Shown: positions 1 through 9,752 of the stretch, piece by piece
How the letters are laid out: each line of letters starts with the position of its first letter
How positions within the stretch are numbered: position 1 is the stretch's first letter
Origin: Siphonodentalium dalli
Taxonomy: Eukaryota > Mollusca > Scaphopoda > Gadilida > Siphonodentaliidae
Reading direction: 5' to 3'
NCBI GenBank assembly: GCA_032622095.1
Contig: CP136062.1
Span: 162,372,875-162,436,874 of the forward strand
Length of the DNA: 64,000 nucleotides
Notes under the pieces: model-generated
What the model was told of the DNA's origin: nothing
Databases searched by the model: none
The model's input: the letters and a program-made list of their open reading frames with translations, nothing else
Position numbers and translations under genes: made by a program

Positions 1-64
1 CATGAATATGCTCACCGATATACTATATAGGTATGTCCGCTCTACTGTAAAAGTAACCTATTGT

Positions 65-415
65 CACGATTTGACCTGTCCAAAACACTTCCCGGACAAA
101 TGTTTTCCTAGGTATCAAATTTCGTCGAAATCCGTTCGTTTTACCCGATTTGCCCTTGAACTGATAATTTCGAAGGTCAATGTCAGGTCGGGGGTCACGA
201 CTTGACCCGCCCAAAAGACTCCCCAGACAAAAGTATCCCTAGGTATCGAATTTCGTGGAAATCCGTCTGTTTTACCCGATTTGACCTTCGATTGAGCTTT
301 TTAAAGACAAATGTCAGGTCGGTGGGTCACGATTCGACCCGTCCAAAACACTCCCTGGACAAAAGTACCCACATTTATCAGATTTCGTCAAAATCCGTCC
401 AGCAGTTTTCCCGGC
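65..415. repeat. Tandem repeat, about 130 bp x 3
   Basis: Three diverged copies start near 65, 195 and 330. Each carries a 'gacccgtccaaaacactcc' type block, an 'aaatttcgt.gaaatccgt' block and a 'gtcaggtcggtgggtcacga' block. The last copy runs into a CCGGCCATAGCTGACAGACA tail with short CAGA repeats, as is common at the ends of non-autonomous repeats in invertebrates. No coding signal is seen. Confidence 0.7.
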
Positions 416-1008
416 CATAGCTGACAGACAAACAAACAGACAGAAGTACCAAAATATATATTAAATTTAGAAATATCAATGCAAGTCCAACATCGGATCG
501 TAAGGCACCAATATGCATTCGCACGAAGAGGAACACACATATACGCATAACACTCACATGGGATGGGACGGAATACCATGGAAGTATATCTGATTCCATG
601 GAATCTGACCATTATTTAATTTTGTATTCAAATATTAGCAATATTCCATATAAATGTATAGGCGATTCAATTCTGTATATGATCCGCAAATTATTCTCAG
701 CTCACAATGAGCTTCGCATAATGAACAATAATCAGCAAATATTTGTAGACAAAACTACCCCTTGTCCATGCAGCTTCCCTGAATATATGTGTATACACAC
801 TGCATTCTACTAATAGCATATTTTCATGCGTATCTATATATTATCGTGCACTATTTTCCAAATGGAAAGTAAGCTGTGGTGGCTCTGTCAATTAAACGAG
901 CACTGAAAACTCAGCTTCGGCTTCTTGAGAGCCATCTGACCTCGATAAAAAATCGAACTGGCATTCAAATTCCATGCCTGGCTGATTAGCCCCGAACTGT
1001 TCAAAAGT
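416..1008. other. Non-coding stretch, nothing recognised
   Basis: AT-rich sequence with only short open frames that have no recognisable motif. No RNA gene or known repeat was identified. Confidence 0.5.
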
Positions 1009-1760
1009 TCGACCGTCGTCAACAGACGTCATAACCGAATGGAAGCATTCGACATCTGAATCGAAAGATTCATTAATTATAAAATAAGCTTAAATGAGCT
1101 CGTACTCGGAACCGGGTGCGTTACAGAACACACAATGAACACATACGTCATCACCGAATAGAATAATTCGACATCTGAATCGAAAGATTCATTATAAAAT
1201 AAGCGTAAATGAGCAACACAAAATGAACACCCGCTTTTGATAACCTGTTAAGTTTCATTTCATCAAATGATCGTTCCAAAATTATTAATTCAGTCAAACC
1301 TCTTATTTCAACAACATCATCCTAATGCCATCAACCCTTTATTGTTGTATGTAAAACTTTGTGTGAAAACATATCTCTCAAACGTTCGACCGTCGTCAAC
1401 AGACGTCAAAACCGAATGGAAGAATTCGACATCTGAATCGAAAGATTCATTAATTATAAAATAAGCTTAAATGAGCTCGTATCTGGAACTGGGTGCGTTA
1501 CAGAACACATAATGAACACATACGTTATCACCGAATAGAAGAATTCGACATCTGGATCGAAAGATTCATTATAAAATAAGCGTAAATGAGCAACATAAAA
1601 TGAACACCCGCTTTTGATAAACCGTGTTAGTTACATTTCATCAAATGATCTTTCCAAAAATATTAATTCAGTCGAACCTCTTATTTCAACAAAATCATCA
1701 AAATGCCATCACCCCTTTATTGTTGTATGTAAAACTTTGTGTGTAAACAGATCGTTCTGT
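1009..1760 (+). repeat. Tandem duplication, about 377 bp x 2
   Basis: Sequence starting GTTCGACCGTCGTCAACAGA at about 1009 recurs from about 1386 with the same internal order: two ATCGAAAGATTCATT blocks, then ATGAACACCCGCTTTTGATA, then TTATTGTTGTATGTAAAAC. The two copies differ by scattered substitutions and small indels. Short open frames inside are repeat translations. Confidence 0.75.
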
Positions 1761-3157
1761 CAAACACTATCTGAGTTGACAGTATTTTGCCAACCAAACT
1801 GGTCAAGAATTCGACATCTGAATCAAAAGATTCGAAAGTAACGCACGTTTACTTTAACGTTTCTCTGGCCAAATGTTTCTTTACATGTACATGTAACAAC
1901 CGATTAAAGCTATTATGAATGCTTTCATTCCTTCCATAGGATATTATGATAACTCCGCATTGCATGTCCCAGTATAAGTAAAATCGGAAAATTTAATTAT
2001 AGCATGCATGGTTCCCAATCGCTTTATATTTTCAGCAATGATGAAGCCAAAATTTCAAGTTATAAATCAGTGTGAACTCCTGTTCTTCACAATTCGAACA
2101 AACCGCGATTCCGTCATCAAAAACAGTATCTATACTGATCGATTGATCCTCGCGTATCGTAAGTACTTCGAGTTCCATCATTACTTTGGTAGATACTAAA
2201 CCGACTGAACGTATCACATATGGTACAACATTATATAAACAGTATTTAACCCTTGAATTACACAGTATCTAACTCCAGAAAGTTGATACCATCTAAATCC
2301 ACGATATTTCCACTGAAACTAGCTCTGCAAATTATAAATGATGATTATGCCACGCGTGTGTAAAATTGTCTTGTTTCATACATAGACAAGACAAGATGAT
2401 AGAAACATCTTCGTATTTACAATATTTCTTGAAAACATGATGATTGCTATGATAACAACCTAATACAAGTCATTTCTTGCCATTACGATGTTTTGCAATT
2501 GTTAAAGATTTACTACCATTGGAGTATTGCACGATTCAGAAATACCACCTTTCTCTGAGGTTTTTCAATTTCTTCTGAAATAAATTCCGAATTGTCCAAA
2601 GCGCAGACTTATTATTTTTAAGATTCATGCACTCAGGTTCTGACAAATGGGATAACATTGTCATTTCGTATGATAGATAACATTCAAATATGCCAAAGGC
2701 TGTTATGAACCAATTTCTCGTCGGTCGTGAATGATTTAATTCCCAAGATCATAGAACGAAAATCATTCGATTCTAGAGAAACTATATAGTTTCTAAAATA
2801 CTTATCTGTGTAACTGAATAGATGGCTATTACTAAGATAAGAAAGCCCGACAAGGATCAGCTTTTTCCACAGGCAAAACCTTGCCCTTCATGCGATGTCC
2901 CCTCACTTCCGATCCCAAAATTATGGATATTTGACAGCTGGTGTAACATCTTCTTCAGGGTCCAAATCGTCTCGAAATCCAACACCTTATCCCCTTGCAA
3001 ATATTGATCATTGATGCATGTTTGTTAAAAGTATCAGCTTTGTAATGGTCCAGCTCCGAATTTATTGCATAATGTGTCCCGTTACATTCTTATGCTTAAT
3101 TTCACTGAAGGTTTGTCCATTTTTCCTCAAGCTATATATACGCTGACTAACAGATGA
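1761..3157. other. Non-coding left flank of the Polinton
   Basis: No recognised gene or repeat. The Polinton target duplication lies at its right edge. Confidence 0.5.
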
Positions 3158-3163
3158 AGCGTC
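3158..3163. repeat. Polinton target-site duplication, left copy
   Basis: AGCGTC directly precedes AGTAGTATTG, the left terminus. The same hexamer follows the right terminus at 30258-30263. Six-base duplications and an AG...CT terminus are diagnostic of Polinton/Maverick integration. Confidence 0.92.
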
Positions 3164-3530
3164 AGTAGTATTGGCCGTCACTCTGGCCACCCCATGGACC
3201 AGAGTGACGACGAGCGAGGGGTGGGCCATAGTAGTAGTAATGGGGGCCACTATGGCCCAGTATCCCCCAGACATGGCCACTATGGCCCAGTACCCCCCCA
3301 GACATGGCCACTATGGCCCAGTACCCCCAGACATGGCCACTATGGCCCAGTACCCCACAGACATGGCCACTATGGCCCAGTACCCCGCAGACATAGTGGC
3401 CATGTCTGTGGGGTACTGGGCCATAGTGGCCATGTCTGGGGGTGCTGGGCCATAGTGGCCATGTCTGGGGGGTACTGGGCCATAGTGGCCATGTCTGGGG
3501 GGTACTGGGCCATATTGGCCCCCACATCAT
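3164..3530. repeat. Left terminal repeat with palindromic minisatellite
   Basis: The terminus is followed by a CCAGAGTGACGACGAGCGAG block shared with the right end. Then come about five ~30-bp units (ATGGCCACTATGGCCCAGTA plus a C run and AGAC) and the same units in inverse orientation from about 3376. The block can fold into a long hairpin. Both strands are open in several frames (for example 3162-3530), which is an artefact of the repeat. Confidence 0.85.
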
Positions 3531-3786
3531 TTATTTTTCAAAAACAAGAACAAGAACAATGAACAATAATATATTATTATACATCAATAATATTAACAAA
3601 GAACAATAATTTATGTACAAAACGAGGTCTCAGATTTGAAGAAACTTAATTGAACATCCTACAACATCCTACGCTGAATCAATAACAAAAGAGTCTATTT
3701 TGTGGAGTTGTTGACACATTCGTTGTTATCTGGTCGTCGTCTTCTTTGCGTTGTATGTATATCAGCCGTCGATGTCCTGGTGAAGT
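3531..3786. other. AT-rich spacer between left terminal repeat and protease
   Basis: Short non-coding AT-rich spacer downstream of the minus-strand protease. It contains repeated GAACAATAAT strings. No histone-type stem-loop occurs here. Confidence 0.5.
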
Positions 3787-4260
3787 TTAATTCAACGGCA
3801 AATTTGCTTTTCTGTATAATCGACCATAGTGCTTTCCAAACCATCGAACTATTGTTCTGTCATTCTTGAAGAAATCCCGAGAATTGAATAATCTTTTCAT
3901 CCTCTTTCCTTTCATCATGTGGTGGAGTGCGAATATACAATATAATCGACACACATTTGTCGCACGATGTTGATATCGTGTTGTATTCATAGTTCATGCT
4001 GATGAGTTCCTTTTTATGAATGGTAACATATATCGTCTCGGTGGTGGTAGTCCAAATGAGTCGAAGTATACAGCTGATCTTCCATTGAATAACATCAATG
4101 TCCAGTGTTCTCATGGCTGATCCGATGAGTGCGTGTTCACAATATATGCTTGAATATGCTGTGGTTTCTTCTCTGGTAACAGATCTCTAGCACAAACATG
4201 TGTGTTAAGTTTACACAACCAGGAATTGTCCAGAATATATTGAAGTTCAGTTGTCTGCAT
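3787..4260 (-). pseudogene. Adenain-like cysteine protease, interrupted by two in-frame TGA codons
   Basis: Homologue of the intact protease at 28464-28994; the family matures virion proteins. From ATG 4260 one frame runs to 3787 (157 codons), interrupted only by TGA at 4111-4113 and TGA at 3994-3996. The motifs of the triad are all in this frame: EHW (His) just after the first stop, YFDSFG (Asp), and QHRATNVCRLYC (oxyanion Gln and catalytic Cys) after the second. The first TGA replaces the Gly before EHW in the other copy. The start overlaps the end of the CxGC gene (ATG within its last codons), as in the right-hand cassette. Two independent nonsense changes make it a likely pseudogene. Recoding is possible but unsupported. 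Confidence 0.85.
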
Positions 4261-4705
4261 CGTTGTAATTCTCTTTGACTCGCTGTGACCACATCAGAGT
4301 CCACTCTGCGTCGAATTTTTTGCGGTTGAGCTCCAAACTGTTTCTCAGATGATCCCACATGACGTATGCTTCGGACTTCTCCTTGCAGTGTGGGTTTAAC
4401 TCCATCAGCTTCGGGAACCATCTTTCCATAACATTGTATATGTCAAGTTTAATCAGCGCCAAGTCGATAAACTGGTTTGTCCAATCATCAGTTGTAGAGA
4501 ACAAACACAGAACATGTTCACGTTGACTAGGATGTTCTATTTTACATCCTTCACAGTTTGCTGACACTTCCTTGCGAATAAGTTCTTGTAGTTCTTCAAT
4601 CATAGCGTTGTTGAGTGTGTCCAAGATCAGGTTTAATCTCGGAGCAAAGTTTTGTGAACATTGGTATTCTTCATAGTAGTTCCATAGCTGTGATGTGAAC
4701 TCCAT
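4247..4705 (-). CDS. Conserved Polinton CxGC/HPSQ protein
   Basis: An intact 152-aa reading frame. It contains NCEGCKIEHPSQREHVLCL around residues 50-68, a Cys/His arrangement that could bind metal. A helical C-terminal half follows, with a W.........W.......NYNDA ending. The family is widespread in Polinton-like elements next to the protease, but its function is unknown to me. Its ATG lies one base after the MCP stop (TAG 4707-4709), and its 3' end overlaps the protease ATG, so the three genes look co-expressed. A diverged paralogue at 29300-29752 keeps the CEGCK..HPSQ core. Confidence 0.8.
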   Translation of the reverse strand: MEFTSQLWNYYEEYQCSQNFAPRLNLILDTLNNAMIEELQELIRKEVSANCEGCKIEHPSQREHVLCLFSTTDDWTNQFIDLALIKLDIYNVMERWFPKLMELNPHCKEKSEAYVMWDHLRNSLELNRKKFDAEWTLMWSQRVKENYNDADN

Positions 4706-4706
4706 C

Positions 4707-6010
4707 CTAATAGTCAGTAAGCATTTCTCTCAAAGCTGTGATCTCTATTTCACTGTCGAATTCAGCATACACCAAAACGTTGACGGCTGTAGTGAGAGCT
4801 GTCAAGAACTGAAGCTCCAAACGCAGGTTCCCTGTCTTTATAGGATGTAGATGTCCCTCGTCGCTTCCTTGGTCCGGTGTCAAGTCGAAACCCCACAAAC
4901 AATAACCATTCATATATTCTTTTAAATTAATGCCAATTGATTTGTTAACACCAAACATTCATAAAGATTGATACAAAGATAAATATGATCTGAGACATTG
5001 TTTTGTTGCGAAGTTTGGTTCAAATGGACGGTTATGTATTGTATGACCGTCTTGACTAACTTCCAATTTATTCAAACTGAAATGTTTGAAGTGGAATGGA
5101 TTGGTACCCAAATCTCCATTCATATCTTTATTTTCGACCAACGCAATAAAAAGTCTCTTTGGTAATTGTCCTTGAAATAAGTGGTCTTCAATTTTTGATC
5201 TAAGTCCAGTACTAATTGTGAAAGTTTTTATTTCTACTCGTCTGATAGGTAGTTTAATCTTTGACTGGACAATTTCTTGATTTAATTTATTTGAGACCGC
5301 TGGAAAGAGACTAACTGTTCTGACAGGAACACTGCTGATTCGAAAACAATTGGTCCATCCTCGGAGCCAATGAGGCAAAATTTTGATGGTGATCTGTTTA
5401 ATCTGATACGAATTTCAATTCCATTTGGTAAATATTTTTCTTGAAGAAACAGATCAGTGTGTAAGCGTCCACATAGTTCAACAAATTTACTACCACCGAT
5501 CAAACTTTCTCTAGAAGTTAATCCAGCATTGCCACCACCTTTGGTATTCTCTTCAAATTGTTCTGCTGTATCGCCATACCACATTTCTAAATTTGCTAAT
5601 TGATTATCTTTATATTCTGGAGAGTATCCCAACAGATTTTCGAAATATGCTCGGTATGGGTAAGTGTCAGAATTCGAAGTTATCAATTTGTTGTTCAAGT
5701 AAACATCGATACTGCTGAACATGCTATGAAAGAAATTGTTAACAGGTGCTAATTCCGTACCAGCTCCCAAATTAGTTCCATCTTTTTTTGTAATTTTGAA
5801 TTTCACATAAAGATAAGATTGATTAATATCTGTCCACTTTTCGGTTTGAGATGGTATGACAAACTCTATCGGAGCAGAATTATTCAGCGGTGCAATCGGA
5901 TGATTTTCGATCCACTGCGATTCTGACATTGTAGCCACCGTTGGTGGAACATGTGTTATATCAAGTTCCGATTTATTGCATTCGCATGATCCATTTACCA
6001 TTTGTGCCAT
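4707..6010 (-). pseudogene. Major capsid protein (double jelly-roll, F54H12.2-like), disrupted
   Basis: Three consecutive minus-strand pieces together resemble the Polinton MCP family that appears in animal genomes as F54H12.2-like proteins. They are 6010 to about 5325, then 5325 to 4962 in another frame, then 4958-4707 in the same frame after a TGA at 4959-4961. Family landmarks are visible: the N-terminal SQWIENHPIAPL and WTDINQSYLYVKFK strands, PIRRVE.K.F.I, GQLPKRL, NPFHFKH, and at the C-terminus a GNLRLELQF...VNVLVYAEFD strand. Total coding length is about 434 codons, normal for the short form. One frameshift and one nonsense codon mean this copy cannot make full-length capsid without recoding. 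Confidence 0.9.
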
Positions 6011-6012
6011 GA

Positions 6013-6387
6013 TTAATCAAAAATATCAAGAGCTCGACTGCTAGGATGTTTTTTCGACTGACTTTTTCGGCGTTTGACAGCTGAATGATTCATTTTTGAA
6101 TTCGCTACTCGTTTTCTAGGTTTTTGTCTCGAGTTCAAAATTTGATTTTTAGCTTGTGTGCCAAAAGATTTTAAAGCTTTTTTACCTTCAGACATCAACG
6201 CTTCTTTCGGACTATTACCTTGATTAATAATTTCATCTGCAACACCAAAAGTGTGTTTTTTCGCAAGTTGTAAAGCTGTCCGACCAATCGGTTTTAGAAA
6301 TGGTACAGCAGATCTCATAACTGATTTGAAAATTGAACCAATACCGTTACCATATTGCCGTGGTACACCTCTATACACGGGAAACAT
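6013..6387 (-). CDS. Small basic virion protein
   Basis: 124 aa, open and complete. The N-terminus (FPVYRGVPRQYGNGIGSIFK) with the following PFLKPIGRTALQLAKK amphipathic stretch is typical of the small Polinton protein encoded just upstream of MCP. It has been compared with adenoviral internal or membrane-active core proteins. The C-terminal third is Lys/Arg-rich (RQKPRKRV, KRRKSQSKK), suiting DNA binding or nuclear entry. It ends 3 nt before the MCP ATG and starts 6 nt after the minor-capsid stop, so it belongs to the capsid operon-like cluster. The role is inferred from position and composition. Confidence 0.75.
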   Translation of the reverse strand: MFPVYRGVPRQYGNGIGSIFKSVMRSAVPFLKPIGRTALQLAKKHTFGVADEIINQGNSPKEALMSEGKKALKSFGTQAKNQILNSRQKPRKRVANSKMNHSAVKRRKSQSKKHPSSRALDIFD

Positions 6388-6393
6388 TGTTTT

Positions 6394-7245
6394 TTAGAAC
6401 TCCTCTCGTTTTCTGAAATGCAGCTTCGCCAAAGACTTACCACCAATAAACTGAATTGATTTTCCTGTGCCGCCACTTATATTTACACTAATTTTGTCAA
6501 AGTATGACTTTGAAACTGGAACATAATGTAAATTTAAAAATTCATGTTTTACATGTAATCCGTCGGTATCTCTTTTAATTCTGAAACAAACAACTCGTAA
6601 AATTTGTACTTCAACATTTCCAACAATTGTGAAATCGGCAATATCAGAATAAACAAACATTTGATTATGACGAACATTCAAATCTACACCAAACGGAAAT
6701 CTATTATTTGAATAAAAATCTTCAGAATCGTTTTCAGTTTTGTAACCCAACTTGTGCAAAAGACTTTGTGGTAATTCAATTCCTAGTTTTGTGATACTTA
6801 AACTCTTGCGAATAATTTTCACACGTTTTGTAACTTTTGAGTACTTGATGTGAAATCCGAATTCGTTTTGTATTGCTTCTCCAAGTGTTTCATCAATTAC
6901 ATCTTGCATTGTATCAAGTAAATCTGCCGCAGAGGAATACGAACCTTCTCGTATCTGCATTTCAATTGCACGAACGCCATCAGGTCTCGTAAATATCTTT
7001 TCTTCAAAACGATTTTGAAGAACAGACAGTATTATTGCATCAGTTGTAATCAATTTGAATTTACACGAATCCCCTGTAACATTGTATGTTTCTGAAGGTA
7101 TTATCAGTTCGACTAATGCAACTTCCCATTTTTCTTTATCAATTTGAATTGGTTTTGGTAATTGTACAGTAAAACAACATTGAGAATTGTTTGGATACAT
7201 TACCATTGAACTGTCGCTCGGAATTGTAATGTAGAAAGAATTCAT
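6394..7245 (-). CDS. Penton-like minor capsid protein
   Basis: 283 aa, intact. Begins MNSFYITIPSDSSMVMYPNN followed by FTVQLPKPI and a WEVALVELIIP segment. This N-terminal layout recurs in Polinton/adintovirus proteins considered to be the single-jelly-roll minor capsid or penton protein. The rest is rich in predicted beta strands (for example MFVYSDIADFTIVGNVEVQILRVV, shown here in part). ATG 7245 overlaps the TGA of the upstream two-TM gene by four bases (ATGA), implying coupled expression from one transcript. It sits directly upstream of the basic protein and MCP. The assignment as penton is from family resemblance and position, not a structure. Confidence 0.78.
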   Translation of the reverse strand: MNSFYITIPSDSSMVMYPNNSQCCFTVQLPKPIQIDKEKWEVALVELIIPSETYNVTGDSCKFKLITTDAIILSVLQNRFEEKIFTRPDGVRAIEMQIREGSYSSAADLLDTMQDVIDETLGEAIQNEFGFHIKYSKVTKRVKIIRKSLSITKLGIELPQSLLHKLGYKTENDSEDFYSNNRFPFGVDLNVRHNQMFVYSDIADFTIVGNVEVQILRVVCFRIKRDTDGLHVKHEFLNLHYVPVSKSYFDKISVNISGGTGKSIQFIGGKSLAKLHFRKREEF

Positions 7246-7505
7246 ACTTTCAAAATTTCTGCCGACTGATTTTTCAAATATTTCAAACGCGGTGTTGGTA
7301 AAATGTATCCCAAAGAACTACTGAGTAAAATTAACCACAGTTCGTTATTTTCACTTTGTAAAATTAAATGAACAATTGCTGTAGAGATTATACCAACAAT
7401 TATAATAATTTGTGTAAAATATGTTACTTGATTTTTTGCAATTTTTTCTCCACAGAATTGAAATTGTGATGGAGCATCCAGACCAACTGAACCATTTTGA
7501 AACAT
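7242..7505 (-). CDS. Small two-TM Polinton protein
   Basis: Start chosen at ATG 7505 (MFQNGSVGLDAPSQF), because upstream codons overlap the integrase in another frame; this gives 87 aa. Two hydrophobic segments are clear: YFTQIIIIVGIISTAIVHLI and ELWLILLSSSLGYILP. They are followed by a short basic tail (PRLKYLKNQ). Proteins with this YFTQ...LWx.LLSS.xGYLLP pattern recur beside capsid genes in Polintons. They are presumably virion- or host-membrane-inserted, but no function is established that I know of. Tight packing between the integrase and minor-capsid genes supports it being real. Confidence 0.75.
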   Translation of the reverse strand: MFQNGSVGLDAPSQFQFCGEKIAKNQVTYFTQIIIIVGIISTAIVHLILQSENNELWLILLSSSLGYILPTPRLKYLKNQSAEILKV

Positions 7506-7515
7506 GTTAAAAGTT

Positions 7516-8610
7516 TTATACCAAATTTGTGGCAGGAATCCAACTGTCAAATTTTTTAGGATAACCAGCCCAATGAACTTTAATTTCTCTAACTGATTTA
7601 CCAGCAACTTTTCTTGAACGTTTACCAACAACTGATTCAATTTCGTAAACTTTATTATCTTTTATATGTTGAATTTCTTTACCATAAAATGATCCTGCGA
7701 TGTTTTCACCATCTAAATCTACTAATTTGTAAGTTAATGGTGTACTTTTACAAACTCTACTAATTTTGAAAATTTCTTTTGTCCAATTTGGAAGATATCC
7801 TTTATCAAAAGTTCTCTTTGTTTTATTTATTCTAACAAAATCTCCAACTTTCAAGATCTTATCTTTTTTCGTTTTTAACTTTCCATAAAGATTTCTGGAA
7901 ACTTCAATTTCATTTTCTCGAGTTACTAAAACTGGTGCCATCTTAATACTTCTATGAAAACTTTTGTTGTAAGAATTCACAAAATCGTGCAAAACATCAT
8001 TGTATTTCAAAGTTTGATTATGTGTAAAATATTTCCACATCTTTGTTTTCAATGTCCGTTGAAAACGTTCAACTATACTTGCTTTTGTCTCTGGATTCTC
8101 TGTTGTGAAAAAATGAATTTTCTTAGATTTCAAAAATTGTAAAAATAATTTATTTTTGAATTCTGAACCTTTGTCAGATTGGAATGAAACTGGTTTTCGT
8201 TTTGATGATTTGAGAATTTTCTGAAATGTTTTAACTAAAGTTTTACCAGTTTTGTCTTTAATTTTTTCAACCCATGCAAATTTTGAGAACACATCAATAA
8301 CACAAAGTAAATATCTGTAATTGTCATTGTGCTTTTGCAAAGTTTGCAAATCTGCCAAATCAGCTTGCCACTGAATATCAATTCCTGCAACAATAGTTTT
8401 ACGTCTGCGAAATTTCCGAACAATTGGTTTGTGCAAAGTGTATGTTTTTTGCCATTGTAACCATTTATTAACATCTGAAAGTTTAATTTTGTTATTTGTT
8501 TCTTTCGCATTTTTAAAAAGTTGATTTGCTCCACTGAAACCACCAACTTCTTTTGGATTGTAGTAAATTTCAGTTAGAAGTTTGTCAAATTTTATGTAAG
8601 TGGGGTCCAT
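7516..8610 (-). CDS. INT: Retrovirus-type integrase with chromodomain
   Basis: 364 aa and intact. It inserts the element DNA and generates the 6-bp duplication. The N-terminal helical part (IYYNPKEVGGFSGANQLFK) is typical of Polinton integrases. The catalytic core shows D84 (WQADLADL), D146 (FQSDKGSEF) and E181 (TKASIVERF). Spacing between the second D and E is 34 residues, the canonical DD35E. A C-terminal chromodomain follows at about 321-364 (YEIESVVGK...IKVHWAGYPKKFDSWIPATNLV, shown in part), which may direct integration to modified chromatin. The start overlaps the end of the upstream gene by 19 bases. All key residues are present, so this copy could supply integrase in trans. Confidence 0.95.
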   Translation of the reverse strand: MDPTYIKFDKLLTEIYYNPKEVGGFSGANQLFKNAKETNNKIKLSDVNKWLQWQKTYTLHKPIVRKFRRRKTIVAGIDIQWQADLADLQTLQKHNDNYRYLLCVIDVFSKFAWVEKIKDKTGKTLVKTFQKILKSSKRKPVSFQSDKGSEFKNKLFLQFLKSKKIHFFTTENPETKASIVERFQRTLKTKMWKYFTHNQTLKYNDVLHDFVNSYNKSFHRSIKMAPVLVTRENEIEVSRNLYGKLKTKKDKILKVGDFVRINKTKRTFDKGYLPNWTKEIFKISRVCKSTPLTYKLVDLDGENIAGSFYGKEIQHIKDNKVYEIESVVGKRSRKVAGKSVREIKVHWAGYPKKFDSWIPATNLV

Positions 8611-9314
8611 CCTTTCAAAATAGATTTTCTGGTTTTAGGAAAACTTTGAGGTGTGAAAATATCAACTGAACGTTTTCTTGACTTGTCACTGCTAGGAGTT
8701 GCATGAGGTGTATGAAACTCACCACCAGTGTGACCTTCTTTTAAATGTCTTTGTATCCACAACCATCGATTCCTGTTACCTACATAATCTTGTGGTACAT
8801 TAAGTTCCCCCAATCCACGTAGGAATGTTTCATAACCAACTGGGTCAAAACCTTTTCGGTGACGAACAACATCGTTTATCAAATCAATTATATTTGATCC
8901 AGTAACTGTTTCTGTTCCATAAATTAATTGTCCACGATCATCCCATCTAAGTTTAGGATTAGTTGACAACAATGTTAAAATTTGTTGTGCTTTACCACGA
9001 AGTTTAGATGGCACACTTTCCAATATATGTTCACTCATTTTCCCAAAGTTTTCAGATAACTTTTGTTCAGGTAAACTGAATTTTGAATTTAAAGATTTTT
9101 GTGAAGTTTTCAATTTGTACAAATTTTCTCCAAATAACTGTGACTTTTCTGATTCAGAAATATTTTTATCATAAACTGATTTCAATTCTTTGTAAGAATC
9201 TGAAACATTTGAAATTGCAGGATCAGGAGGTAATTGAGGTTTATTCATTTCTGACATTTTCCATTGTTTGAAATCTTCCAACATTCTGAATGGTACAATA
9301 ACCATTTTCTTCAT
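8592..9314 (-). CDS. Conserved 240-aa Polinton protein (GSNIxDLxNDxxRxRKGFxPxG family)
   Basis: Complete 240-aa frame. It opens with MKKMVIVPFRMLEDFKQWK. The conserved core near residues 150-185 contains GSNIIDLINDVVRHRKGFDP and then a FLRGLGELNVPQDYVGN segment. Proteins with this core are common in Polinton and adintovirus genomes, but I know of no demonstrated function. A Ser/Lys/Arg-rich C-terminus (SSDKSRKRS, KTRKSILK) may be a nuclear signal. It lies between a GG-motif protein and integrase and overlaps the integrase ATG, consistent with one polycistronic block. No interruption is seen. Confidence 0.75.
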   Translation of the reverse strand: MKKMVIVPFRMLEDFKQWKMSEMNKPQLPPDPAISNVSDSYKELKSVYDKNISESEKSQLFGENLYKLKTSQKSLNSKFSLPEQKLSENFGKMSEHILESVPSKLRGKAQQILTLLSTNPKLRWDDRGQLIYGTETVTGSNIIDLINDVVRHRKGFDPVGYETFLRGLGELNVPQDYVGNRNRWLWIQRHLKEGHTGGEFHTPHATPSSDKSRKRSVDIFTPQSFPKTRKSILKGWTPLT

Positions 9315-9327
9315 ATTTATTTGAGAT

Positions 9328-9696
9328 TTAGTTTTTCAAAATATTGTTAACAACTGCACCTAATGTTTTGCTAATCAATGGAGCAAGAAATAATAATGGT
9401 AAAAAGCCACCTTTTTGATTCAAAATTTTCTTCTTTTGTTGCAAAGGTTTGTTCTTGTCTGCAAGATATCTGATATGTTTACGCTTCGAATGTAACTTGC
9501 GGTTCTGAGCTTCATTCAGTTTTACATTACCTTTTAAAAGATTTTGACAACATTCTGAAATGCAATCCATCACTTGTTTCGGAGCATCGTTGATCATTTT
9601 CTTTTTATATGCAGATGGAACTTTACTCATTGCAACAATCAACTCACCATATTTTTTTATCCGCGGTGCTTTCCTGCTCTTAGTTTTTGAAGGCAT
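9328..9696 (-). CDS. Small basic protein with KGG site and hydrophobic C-terminus
   Basis: Start set at ATG 9696 (MPSKTKSRKAPRIKKYGEL), since the two codons before it begin with GTG. 122 aa. The first 90 residues are basic and helical. Then KKKILNQKGGFLPLLFLAPL marks a di-glycine followed by a hydrophobic tail ending VVNNILKN. Precursors with a GG just before a membrane-active or core peptide are typical substrates of adenain-type proteases, so Gly-Gly processing by the element's protease is plausible. The same layout (RKLIFQRGGSGFLGG) occurs in the next gene upstream. Function is inferred. Confidence 0.72.
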   Translation of the reverse strand: MPSKTKSRKAPRIKKYGELIVAMSKVPSAYKKKMINDAPKQVMDCISECCQNLLKGNVKLNEAQNRKLHSKRKHIRYLADKNKPLQQKKKILNQKGGFLPLLFLAPLISKTLGAVVNNILKN

Positions 9697-9752
9697 CTTC
9701 ACAGTCTAAGTAGTTGTCTCAAAATGAGCAGAAAAATTTTATGTTTCATCTT

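Noticed and set aside
3162-3562. Overlapping 90-122-codon open frames on both strands
   Set aside because: They are translations of the palindromic minisatellite (repeating HGHYGPVP or MATMAQYP) and appear again at 18.1-18.4 kb for the same reason.
3787-6010. Stop-codon reassignment or selenocysteine at the TGA codons in protease and MCP
   Set aside because: TAA and TAG also interrupt POLB, other genes of the element end normally at TGA, and MCP also has a frameshift. No SECIS-like structure was noticed. Ordinary decay is simpler.
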